This document shows, piece after piece, positions 46,869 to 54,214 of a stretch of 64,000 nt of DNA (the first letter of the stretch is position 1; every line of letters begins with the position of its first letter). The position numbers and the translations under genes were made by a program. Source of the DNA: Bacteroidota bacterium (lineage in GTDB: Bacteria; Bacteroidota; Ignavibacteria; UBA10030; SZUA-254); contig JAGVIE010000012.1 in the NCBI GenBank assembly GCA_020056225.1, positions 1 to 64,000 on the forward strand, in the 5' to 3' direction. The notes under the pieces are model-generated. The model was given only the letters and a program-made list of their open reading frames with translations, had not been told where the DNA came from and did no database searches.

Positions 46869-48011
46869 ATGAGCTGGACTTCGATAGTCAATCAATCCAG
46901 GGTGAAAGATCTTTTAGCCGCTACTCTCAAACGGGAGCGTTTGGCACACGCTTATCTGTTCTCCGGTCAGGCGGGTTCAGGTAAATATGCAACCGCTATC
47001 GAGTTGGCAAAGGTCGTGAATTGTGAACATTCTGAATCGGAAGCATGCGGTAAATGTTCCGACTGCTCGAAGTTTGATTCGTTGCAGCACCCCAATGTAA
47101 AGTTGATATTCCAGTTGCCGGTTGGTAAGAGTGAAAAAGCCGGTGAGGATCCCTTAGCTAAATTATCCGACGACGAAATTTCAATTATTCGTGAACAGAT
47201 CGATCTGAAAGCCCGGAATCCGTATCACCCGATTTCAATTCCCAAGGCGAACATAATCAAAGTAAACAGCATACGCGAAATTCGCAGGGAATCTTCCCTG
47301 ACTGCTTTCGGAAAAGGTAAGAAAGTTTTTATTATCATCGACGCCGAAACGATGAATGATGAATCGGCGAATGCTATACTGAAAACTCTTGAAGAACCTC
47401 ACGAAGACACACTGCTTATACTTACAACTTCCAACCCGGATGCGCTTCTGCCTACATTAGTTTCCCGTTGTCAGCACATACGGTTCGATTCGCTATCCGA
47501 CGATATTATCATTGAAGCGCTACAGGAGCGTAATAGAATTCCTCCGGCGCAGGCGAAAACGATCGCGCGTCTTGTAAACGGTAATTATTCACGCGCATTG
47601 CAGTATATCGATGCTTCTTTTCATGAACGGCAGGAGTATGCGGTAGAGTTACTTCGTTCCATGCTTTTTAAATCGCGCAGAGATTTAATGAGTAATATCG
47701 AAAATATAATGTCTGAATATCAGAAACCGGATGTCCGCGATATGTTTCGCCTGATGGAACAATGGCTTCACGATGCCATGATGCTGCAGCAAGGTATCGG
47801 TTCGGACACTGACAGCAGTGATTCTGAATCTCTCAAAAAGTTTATCTCTGTTTATCCGGACTGGGATTATCCATTGGCGTGTGAATCGCTTGAAAGGGCA
47901 GTTTCACTTCTCGATAAAAATGTTTATATTCCGCTTATTGTGTTGGATCTTTCGGCTCGGCTAAAAAAACATCTTGGAGCTTCTTCTCCGATCCGCACTC
48001 GTGTGAAATAA
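46869..48011 (+). CDS. holB: DNA polymerase III delta-prime subunit
   Basis: 380-residue clamp-loader subunit. The AAA+ N-domain has Walker A in LFSGQAGSGKYATAIELAK (about 30-48), four zinc cysteines (CEHSESEACGKCSDC, about 56-70) and the sensor region VSRCQHIRF, followed by a C-terminal clamp-loader domain. It is somewhat longer than HolB because of an insertion around 85-130. It lies between bamA and metG, a usual housekeeping site. Confidence 0.9.
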   Translation: MSWTSIVNQSRVKDLLAATLKRERLAHAYLFSGQAGSGKYATAIELAKVVNCEHSESEACGKCSDCSKFDSLQHPNVKLIFQLPVGKSEKAGEDPLAKLSDDEISIIREQIDLKARNPYHPISIPKANIIKVNSIREIRRESSLTAFGKGKKVFIIIDAETMNDESANAILKTLEEPHEDTLLILTTSNPDALLPTLVSRCQHIRFDSLSDDIIIEALQERNRIPPAQAKTIARLVNGNYSRALQYIDASFHERQEYAVELLRSMLFKSRRDLMSNIENIMSEYQKPDVRDMFRLMEQWLHDAMMLQQGIGSDTDSSDSESLKKFISVYPDWDYPLACESLERAVSLLDKNVYIPLIVLDLSARLKKHLGASSPIRTRVK

Positions 48012-48046
48012 TCTTACGTAAGATTTTATTCTAAGAAAGGAAAAGA

Positions 48047-50113
48047 GTGAAGAAAGAATTTAAGCGTATTCTTGTTACCGCCGCATTGCCGTATGCAAAT
48101 GGTAAATTGCATTTAGGGCATCTTGCAGGAGCATATCTGCCTGCGGATATCTATACCCGTTATCAGCGTTCTATGAAATGCGATGTCGTATTCCTTTGTG
48201 GATCGGATGAACATGGAGTACCGATAACAATCACCGCTGATCAGGAAAAGACGACACCACAGGCTGTTGTCGATAGGTATCATGCTCTCAATAAATCTGC
48301 ATTCGAGAAATTCGGGATGGGTTTTGACAATTATTCCCGTACCTCACTACCGCTTCACCATGAAACCGCGAAAGAATTTTTTCTTAAATTGCACGAAGCC
48401 AAAATCCTTAAAGAAAAAAAAGAAAAACAGATGTATGATGAAAAAGCCGGAATGTTTCTGCCCGATCGGTATGTGGAAGGAATCTGCCCGGTTTGCAGTA
48501 ACCCGGAAGCCAGAGGCGATCAGTGCGAAAAGTGCGGTACGTTTTTAAATCCGGTTGAATTAAAGAATCCGAGAAGCAAAATAACCGGAGAGACTCCGTC
48601 AGTCCGCGAAACAACACACTTATATTTTCCTCTCGGCGATTACCAGAAGAAATTAGAATCATACATCACGGAAGCTGATAAGCGCGATACATGGAAAGAG
48701 AACGTTCTTCAGTATTGCCGCAGTTGGTTCAAGGAAGGATTGCAGGATCGGGCTGTAACACGTGATCTTCAATGGGGCGTGAGAGTACCGCTCAAGGGCT
48801 TCGAGAGTAAAGTTCTTTACGTTTGGTTCGATGCGGTGCTCGGTTACATCTCATCGACGAAAGAATGGGCGGCAAGAATCGGATCGCCCGATAAATGGAA
48901 AGAATACTGGCTCGATTCAGCTACGAAATATGTCGCGTTCATCGGCAAGGATAACGTGGTGTTCCATTGTATCGTTTTTCCATCGATGCTGATGGCGTGG
49001 AACGAAAACAGTCAGGAGAAATATATCCTTCCTGAAAATGTTCCCGCAAATGAATTCCTGAATTTTGAAGGACAGAAATTTTCGAAAAGCCGCGGCTGGG
49101 GAATCGATGTGGATGAATTCCTCGAAGAATTTCCTGCCGACGCGCTTCGTTATACATTGACTATGAATCTGCCGGAATCCCGCGATGCGGATTTTTACTG
49201 GAAAGATTTTCAGGCGCGGAATAACAATGAGCTTGCGGATATACTCGGCAACTTCATCAATCGCACGCTCACATTCGCACATAAGAATTTTAAGGGGGAA
49301 ATTCCCGACCGTGGTTCTCTTAATCCGCTTGACGAAGAGCTTCTCGGTTATTTCAAATCTGTACCAAAAACTGCCGGCGATTTGTTCGAACGCTATCGCT
49401 TCCGCGATGGAACGCTCGAGATAATGAACTTCGCGCGTTTTGCTAACAAGTATTTCAACGACAGCGAGCCGTGGAAAACCTTGAAAGGGGATACGACCCG
49501 TTGCGCAACGACTATCAATCTCTGTCTGCAGGTTGCCCGCTCGCTTGCTGTTCTATTACAGCCGGTTCTTCCATTCGCTTCTGAAAAAATTTGGAAGATG
49601 CTGAACCTTCACGATACCTCCGCTGAAGCCGGATGGTCAAGCGCAGGGGAACTTGGTATTCCTGCCGGGCATATACTTGGTCAGCCCGAAATTCTATTTA
49701 CGAAGATTGAAGATGAGGTAATCCAGAAAAAAATTCAACAACTGCCCAGCCGGCTTCCTGCCCCAGTTGAAAAATCACCGCCCAAACCTATTATCACTAT
49801 CGATGATTTCAAGAAGATCGAGCTGCGCGTTGCAAAGGTTCTCCAGGCGGAGAGGGTTCCAAAATCGGATAAATTAATCAGATTAGAAATATCAATCGGA
49901 AGCGAACAACGGCAGATAGTTGCCGGTATTGCGCAACATTATAAACCTGAGGATTTAATAGGGAAAAAGATTATAGTAGTGGCAAATTTAGCCCCGGCTA
50001 AACTGATGGGGCACGAATCGAAAGGTATGCTTCTGGCTGCTTCGGATGGCAGCGGGAAGCTGTTCATCGTCACTCCAGAGAACGATATCGAGGAAGGCAG
50101 TCTTGTAAAATAA
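48047..50113 (+). CDS. metG: Methionyl-tRNA synthetase with C-terminal tRNA-binding domain
   Basis: 688 residues, class I. The HIGH motif is KLHLGHLAG (about 20-27). Zinc-knuckle cysteines lie in CPVCSN..CEKCG (about 145-170), the KMSKS loop is KFSKSRG (about 343-349), and the C-terminal EMAP/Trbp111-like OB-fold (about 585-688; DDFKKIELRVAKVLQAE) promotes dimerisation and tRNA binding. It starts at GTG 48047 with AAAGGA six bases upstream. Confidence 0.96.
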   Translation: MKKEFKRILVTAALPYANGKLHLGHLAGAYLPADIYTRYQRSMKCDVVFLCGSDEHGVPITITADQEKTTPQAVVDRYHALNKSAFEKFGMGFDNYSRTSLPLHHETAKEFFLKLHEAKILKEKKEKQMYDEKAGMFLPDRYVEGICPVCSNPEARGDQCEKCGTFLNPVELKNPRSKITGETPSVRETTHLYFPLGDYQKKLESYITEADKRDTWKENVLQYCRSWFKEGLQDRAVTRDLQWGVRVPLKGFESKVLYVWFDAVLGYISSTKEWAARIGSPDKWKEYWLDSATKYVAFIGKDNVVFHCIVFPSMLMAWNENSQEKYILPENVPANEFLNFEGQKFSKSRGWGIDVDEFLEEFPADALRYTLTMNLPESRDADFYWKDFQARNNNELADILGNFINRTLTFAHKNFKGEIPDRGSLNPLDEELLGYFKSVPKTAGDLFERYRFRDGTLEIMNFARFANKYFNDSEPWKTLKGDTTRCATTINLCLQVARSLAVLLQPVLPFASEKIWKMLNLHDTSAEAGWSSAGELGIPAGHILGQPEILFTKIEDEVIQKKIQQLPSRLPAPVEKSPPKPIITIDDFKKIELRVAKVLQAERVPKSDKLIRLEISIGSEQRQIVAGIAQHYKPEDLIGKKIIVVANLAPAKLMGHESKGMLLAASDGSGKLFIVTPENDIEEGSLVK

Positions 50114-50145
50114 TTGAGAAAATTGAGGAAAGTTTGCGCTATCTA

Positions 50146-50174
50146 TTGACTCTAATAAAAGAATTTTGTAATAT
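50146..50174 (+). promoter_or_regulatory. Promoter of the serine-protease lipoprotein gene
   Basis: TTGACT (50146-50151), 17 bp, TAATAT (50169-50174), giving a leader of about 130 nt that ends in AAAGGAGGG before the ATG. Confidence 0.65.
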
Positions 50175-50308
50175 TCTCGCTGTTGGTATTTAGCAACTCA
50201 ATGCACGCCAAAGACAATACATGGTCTCTGATCATAATAAATACATTAGGAAATATTTTGTTATCCCTAAATCACTAACACAATCACCAAATACAAAGGA
50301 GGGATTTT

Positions 50309-51439
50309 ATGAGAAATCCTTTTCTTAAGTCATCTTGGTTTTTTGTTGCTGTATTTACAATCGCTATCTCTCTCTTCTTATCTGCATGCTCGACTGAGAA
50401 GACGGATGTTGCAAATATGGGAACACCAACACAAGCACCAACCTTCGCAAAATTAAGTGCGAGCGATCCTGAAGTTCAGGCTGTCATGGAAGTGCAGAAC
50501 AAACACACTGCAAAACTTATGGCAGATAAGAATGTTGTCGGTACGGCAACTGGTTTAACTGCCGACGGCAAAATAGCAGTCCTGGTTTTCCTGGAAAAAG
50601 GTGATGCAACTCCTAAAGGAGTAAAAGCTATATCATCCATTCCAGCCGATCTCGATGGTGTGCCGGTTGTTGTAGAAGTAACAGGCGCGTTTAAAGCAAT
50701 GAAGACTACGGCTGTAAGTCATAAGGCAAAGCAGACTCCCCCGATTCAACTTGGAACATCGGGCGGATGGCGTTATGATTTGGCGAACGGATATTGCTGC
50801 GGTGGTACGCTCGGATCTTTGATTCAAAAAGGCGGCACGCAGTACGTTCTCAGTAACTACCACGTTCTGTGGGGCGATATAGTTGCAGGCGGTAACAGCA
50901 GAGTAGCAACAGCCGGTGATCCCGTTATTCAACCGGGCTTAATCGATGTAGGATGTAATGCCGCGAACGCACAGAATGTTGCAAATCTTTCCGGTGCCGG
51001 TAGTTTACCGAGCGCCAATGTCGATGCAGGTTATGCACAGGTTATTTCAGGCATGGTTCGCACCGATGGCGCTATTCTTGAAGTTGGAACGATCTCCGCA
51101 ACAACAGTAGCCGCATACGTTGGTCAGCCGGTGAAGAAGAGCGGACGAACAAGCGGTTTAACCCGCACCACAGTTTCCGGGCTTAATGGGACAGTCAGCA
51201 TTCAGTATGAAACTGAATGTGCCGGTACTGCTGCCTTCGTAAAAACATTTACAGGCCAGGTTATTTTGAAGGGCGGCAAGTTCATCCAATCCGGTGACTC
51301 CGGTTCGTTGATGGTTGAAGATATTACGACGAATCCTCACGCAGTAGGTTTGTGTTTTGCAGGAAGCGCAACCAATGGAATCGCGAACCCGATCAATGCA
51401 GTATTAAGCTGGGCTGGCGCGACCATGGTAGGTCAATAG
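50309..51439 (+). CDS. Lipoprotein trypsin-fold serine protease with N-terminal prodomain
   Basis: 376 residues. A lipoprotein signal ends in LFLSAC (Cys27). An N-terminal alpha/beta domain (about 45-145; KNVVGTATGLTADGKIAVLV, ADLDGVPVVVEVTGAFKAMK) is followed by a chymotrypsin-fold domain with His185 (LSNYHVLWG), Asp239 (ANVDAGYAQ) and Ser331 (QSGDSGSLM), a complete triad. It resembles Nal1-like peptidases. The N-domain recurs alone in the next gene and as a remnant at 52524. Promoter, strong ribosome-binding site and terminator make it a self-contained unit. Lipidated, so membrane-attached and facing the periplasm or the outside. Confidence 0.85.
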   Translation: MRNPFLKSSWFFVAVFTIAISLFLSACSTEKTDVANMGTPTQAPTFAKLSASDPEVQAVMEVQNKHTAKLMADKNVVGTATGLTADGKIAVLVFLEKGDATPKGVKAISSIPADLDGVPVVVEVTGAFKAMKTTAVSHKAKQTPPIQLGTSGGWRYDLANGYCCGGTLGSLIQKGGTQYVLSNYHVLWGDIVAGGNSRVATAGDPVIQPGLIDVGCNAANAQNVANLSGAGSLPSANVDAGYAQVISGMVRTDGAILEVGTISATTVAAYVGQPVKKSGRTSGLTRTTVSGLNGTVSIQYETECAGTAAFVKTFTGQVILKGGKFIQSGDSGSLMVEDITTNPHAVGLCFAGSATNGIANPINAVLSWAGATMVGQ

Positions 51440-51478
51440 CCTAAGCAAACATCAATTATCGGGAGTGATTGAAGAGAT

Positions 51479-51520
51479 AAGCGCCCCTTTCAGAGGAAAA
51501 AATGAAACGGGCGCTTTTTT
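51479..51520 (+). terminator. Terminator of the serine-protease gene
   Basis: AAGCGCCCCTTTCA (51479-51492) pairs with TGAAACGGGCGCTT (51503-51516) with one mismatch, followed by TTTT. Confidence 0.9.
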
Positions 51521-51546
51521 ATTTGTGTTGAAAGACGAGGTGACTA

Positions 51547-51870
51547 TTGAAATATTTTTTTACGATAGTATTATGTTTGTCTCTCGGGTTATTGATTTTA
51601 AGATGCAGCTCCGGTGAAAGGCACAATGGTGAAGGTAAGACGACAATGAAAGTCCGCGATATAAATGCAGTTAAAGACGACCACACTAATGAATTGATGT
51701 CGATCCATGGCGTTGTTGGCGTATACATTGGTGCCTATGATGACGGCACGAAGTGTATAGGTGTAATGGTTGATACGCTGACACCTGAGATAGAAAAGAA
51801 AATTCCCAAAACGCTTGAGGGACATCCCGTGAGAGTTGAAGAGACGGGAGTGATAAAGCCGATGAAGTAA
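51547..51870 (+). CDS. Stand-alone protease N-domain lipoprotein
   Basis: 107 residues starting at TTG 51547, with GAGG upstream. A hydrophobic signal (MKYFFTIVLCLSLGLLILRC) ends in Cys20, though Arg at the -1 position is unusual for a lipobox. The rest (about 40-107; HTNELMSIHGVVGVYIGAYD, LEGHPVRVEETGVIKPMK) is homologous to residues about 55-135 of the serine protease upstream, without a protease domain. It may be a free inhibitor or chaperone of the protease, like a detached propeptide; that is inference. Confidence 0.75.
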   Translation: MKYFFTIVLCLSLGLLILRCSSGERHNGEGKTTMKVRDINAVKDDHTNELMSIHGVVGVYIGAYDDGTKCIGVMVDTLTPEIEKKIPKTLEGHPVRVEETGVIKPMK

Positions 51871-51893
51871 TTTATAACGAAGGCGGGAAACGT

Positions 51894-51982
51894 AAAGTCC
51901 CCTCTTGAGACTTGGTCGCCAGCTTTATGGCAAAGTGGATTTTCCGCTGTAGGCGGATGCGCCTCTGGCGCAAGGGGTGTGT
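51894..51982. repeat. Palindromic repeat array upstream of the DUF559 gene (copy A)
   Basis: It begins AAAGTCCCCTCTTGAGA and ends AAGGGGTGTGT, the same ends as the compact palindrome at 52470-52504. About 60 bp are inserted between, holding three further hairpins: GCCA/TGGC around AGCTTTA (51918-51931), TCCGC/GCGGA (51943-51956) and TGCGCC/GGCGCA (51958-51972). The first shares CAGCTTTATGGC with 17671-17709. It is a composite of nested palindromes. Confidence 0.7.
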
Positions 51983-52003
51983 CTTCAATAACACGATTAT
52001 TAA

Positions 52004-52411
52004 ATGAAACGGAAAATAATTCCATACGATCACAACTTGAAACAACTTGCACGTAATCTACGCAACAACAGTACACTCGCTGAAGTGTTGCTATGGCGGG
52101 AATTGAAAGGCAAACAAATTCGCGGATATGATTTTCACCGCCAGAAACCTATTGATAAATTTATTGTTGATTTCTATTGCTGCGATCTTTCGTTGGCAAT
52201 CGAAATAGATGGTGTAAGTCATGATGAAAAAATTGTACAGGATGAGAACCGGCAGCAAAAGTTAGAATCTCTTGGCGTGAGATTTTTGCGATTTACAGAT
52301 AGAGAAGTAAAAACAAATTTACAAGGTGTAGTTATGTCAATTGAAGATTGGATTGATGCTCATGTACCCACCCCTAACCCCTCCAAGGAGGGGATTAAAA
52401 GTCGAAAATAA
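52004..52411 (+). CDS. DUF559 nuclease-like protein (PD-(D/E)XK fold)
   Basis: 135 residues. KQLARNLRNNSTLAEVLLWR, FHRQKPIDKFIVDFYC, LAIEIDGVSHDEK and LGVRFLRFTDREVKTNL are DUF559, related to Vsr-type PD-(D/E)XK endonucleases: Asp in IVDFYC, the E-x-D of AIEIDG and His/Arg further on. Its biological role is not established. The last 14 residues (PTPNPSKEGIKSRK) are encoded by a palindromic repeat (copy C), and another palindrome array lies just upstream in opposite orientation. It interrupts a cluster of protease-domain paralogues, so it was probably inserted there. Confidence 0.88.
   Translation: MKRKIIPYDHNLKQLARNLRNNSTLAEVLLWRELKGKQIRGYDFHRQKPIDKFIVDFYCCDLSLAIEIDGVSHDEKIVQDENRQQKLESLGVRFLRFTDREVKTNLQGVVMSIEDWIDAHVPTPNPSKEGIKSRK
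52367..52403. repeat. Palindromic repeat inside the DUF559 3' coding end (copy C)
   Basis: CCCACCCCTAA is followed by the hairpin CCCCTCC-AA-GGAGGGG (52378-52393) and ATTAAAAGTC. Read on the minus strand it has the same plan as copies A and B (GACTTT..CCCCTCC..GGAGGGG..TTAGGGGTGGG). Copies A and C therefore flank the gene as inverted repeats, with their GGGGTG ends towards the gene. Confidence 0.8.
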
Positions 52412-52421
52412 AAAGTCCCAT

Positions 52422-52450
52422 CTCGATACTTGTTCTGAGCGAAGTTCGAG
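52422..52450. repeat. Short imperfect hairpin repeat
   Basis: CTCGATACTT (52422-52431) pairs imperfectly with AAGTTCGAG (52442-52450) around GTTCTGAGCG, between palindrome copies C and B. Confidence 0.55.
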
Positions 52451-52469
52451 GAGAGGATCAAGAGAATTG

Positions 52470-52504
52470 AAAGTCCCCTCTTGAGAGGGGATTTAGGGGT
52501 GTGT
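52470..52504. repeat. Compact palindromic repeat (copy B)
   Basis: AAAGTCCCCTCTTGAGAGGGG followed by ATTTAGGGGTGTG. The stem CCCCTCT/AGAGGGG has a two-base loop. It lies 59 bp after the DUF559 stop and has the same orientation as copy A. Confidence 0.8.
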
Positions 52505-52523
52505 TGATGAAGAAGCATTTGCA

Positions 52524-52589
52524 ATGAAACGACTGAATAGATACCCCGTGAGAGTTGAAGAAACGGGAGTGATAAAACCAATGAAATGA
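52524..52589 (+). pseudogene. Orphan tail of a protease-N-domain paralogue
   Basis: The last 15 codons including the stop (PVRVEETGVIKPMK) match the 3' end of the gene at 51547. Over 45 bases there are five differences and all are silent, including TAA/TGA. Only 21 codons can be read from the ATG at 52524. The body of the gene is gone, replaced by the DUF559/palindrome material. Silent-only change shows the copy was under selection as a real gene before it was truncated. Confidence 0.8.
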
Positions 52590-52671
52590 GATATGACGGT
52601 AACGGTAAAGAAAAAAACTCTGTATATGTTTTACAACAGTAGTTATGTGCAATAACTATGAATGAATAGCC

Positions 52672-54111
52672 ATGCAAGAAAACTCATCTAGGGATCAAAA
52701 AACAAAGAGTGACATTCTAGAAGCTGATTCCGCATATCGACCTATTGCTTCATTCAGTTCATGGAGTCAATTGAATCTTGATTTAGTGAGATGGGAAAGA
52801 TATGCAACGCTGATCGAACAGCGTAAGAATGTCAACAAAAGAACTCTCAATCGGGCAAGGGATATTGTCAAACGAGTCGCAGCTATTGAGACTGGGGCAA
52901 TTGAAGGATTGTACCAAGTTGATCGTGGATTCACCTTCACAGTTGCAACTGAGGCTGCAATGTGGCAAGCTGCTGTTCAAGCAAAAGGCACAACAGCAAC
53001 ATCTTTAATCGAATCTCAGTTGTACGCTTATGATTTCGTTTTGGATTTCGCCACACAGAATGTTCCGATAGTTGAGGCTTGGATTCGTCAATTACATCAA
53101 GAGATCTGCCGTGGACAGAATGAATACATCGTGCATACTGCCGTCGGCACACAGAATCACAAACTACCTTTGGGTGAGTATAAGCATCACCCCAATCATG
53201 TCCGGACTCCAGATGGTAACGTACACTCATACGCCCCAGTTGAAATGACCCCCGGTGAGATGGGAAGGTTTTGTGAAGAGTTGCACTCGATACTCTTTAC
53301 CTCAGCCCATCCGATTCTCCAAGCAGGGTATTCTCATTACTGCCTGACGGCCATTCATCCCTTCGCTGACGGAAATGGAAGAGTTGCAAGAGCATTAGCC
53401 TCAGTTTTTACATATCGCTCTCAATCGGTTCCCTTGCTTATACTTGCAGAGCATAGGAAGGAATACTTTGAAGCACTCTCAAAGGCTGATCAAGGTGATT
53501 ATCAATCATTCGTCGATTTTGTTCGGGAACGAATTCTGAATGCAATGCAACTCGTTGATGAAAGTTTGCGAGCAGCGAAAGCTCCCTCAATGACGGATTC
53601 TTTGGCAACCCTCAGGAAACTTTATGTAACAAAGGGTGGTTACACCCATGCGGAAGTAGACAGGGCTGCAAACATATTACTAGGTCTCCTACATGAAGAA
53701 TTCGGGCGCTTAAGTCAAGAGTATAATGTGCCTAACCAATTTCAAATCTCGGTCGGCAATGCACACAACACAGGCAATCAAACGTTTAATGATTCTTATC
53801 GGTTCCCGCTGTCTGGTGTGCCTACACAATTTACTGTGACTTTTCTTGCTGATCAGCCTGCGCAAGCACGCATCGACTATTCACTATTTCTCCAAGTCCC
53901 GATTGATTGCGGAGTACACGATGATATCATTTATTATAATCCTCAAACATCAGAAATTTTTGGGGTGAGATTAAATGAACTTCTACCGGCACCAACTCCA
54001 TCTACGAGAATGAGGATCAAGATGTGGGTCGAAAGTATTGTGGGTGAAGCGGTGGCGAGACTTGCTAAGTTAGCTGAAGAAGAATTGAAGAGGCGGGGTT
54101 ATCGGAAATAG
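52672..54111 (+). CDS. Fic domain protein, class II with N-terminal inhibitory motif
   Basis: 479 residues. The Fic core HPFADGNGRVARAL starts at His229 and has every catalytic residue for AMP transfer. The N-terminal inhibitory motif [S/T]xxxE[G/N] is present as TGAIEG (74-79), so it can self-inhibit, typical of class II Fic enzymes without a separate antitoxin. The C-terminal 180 residues (about 300-479) are an extra region I do not recognise. It should AMPylate a protein target; the target is unknown. It lies in the accessory stretch next to the DUF559 element and has no partner gene. Confidence 0.9.
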   Translation: MQENSSRDQKTKSDILEADSAYRPIASFSSWSQLNLDLVRWERYATLIEQRKNVNKRTLNRARDIVKRVAAIETGAIEGLYQVDRGFTFTVATEAAMWQAAVQAKGTTATSLIESQLYAYDFVLDFATQNVPIVEAWIRQLHQEICRGQNEYIVHTAVGTQNHKLPLGEYKHHPNHVRTPDGNVHSYAPVEMTPGEMGRFCEELHSILFTSAHPILQAGYSHYCLTAIHPFADGNGRVARALASVFTYRSQSVPLLILAEHRKEYFEALSKADQGDYQSFVDFVRERILNAMQLVDESLRAAKAPSMTDSLATLRKLYVTKGGYTHAEVDRAANILLGLLHEEFGRLSQEYNVPNQFQISVGNAHNTGNQTFNDSYRFPLSGVPTQFTVTFLADQPAQARIDYSLFLQVPIDCGVHDDIIYYNPQTSEIFGVRLNELLPAPTPSTRMRIKMWVESIVGEAVARLAKLAEEELKRRGYRK

Positions 54112-54214
54112 CAGTATTAAATGAAATGGAGCTTCGTCATCTAGTGTAACCCGTATTATCCCACGAATATGCTCAACATGACAAAAAGAATAATTCCAAA
54201 GTCTCTACAATTAA

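Noticed and set aside
52672-54111. Fic/antitoxin toxin-antitoxin pair
   Set aside because: No small antitoxin gene is adjacent, and the inhibitory motif is inside the Fic protein itself.
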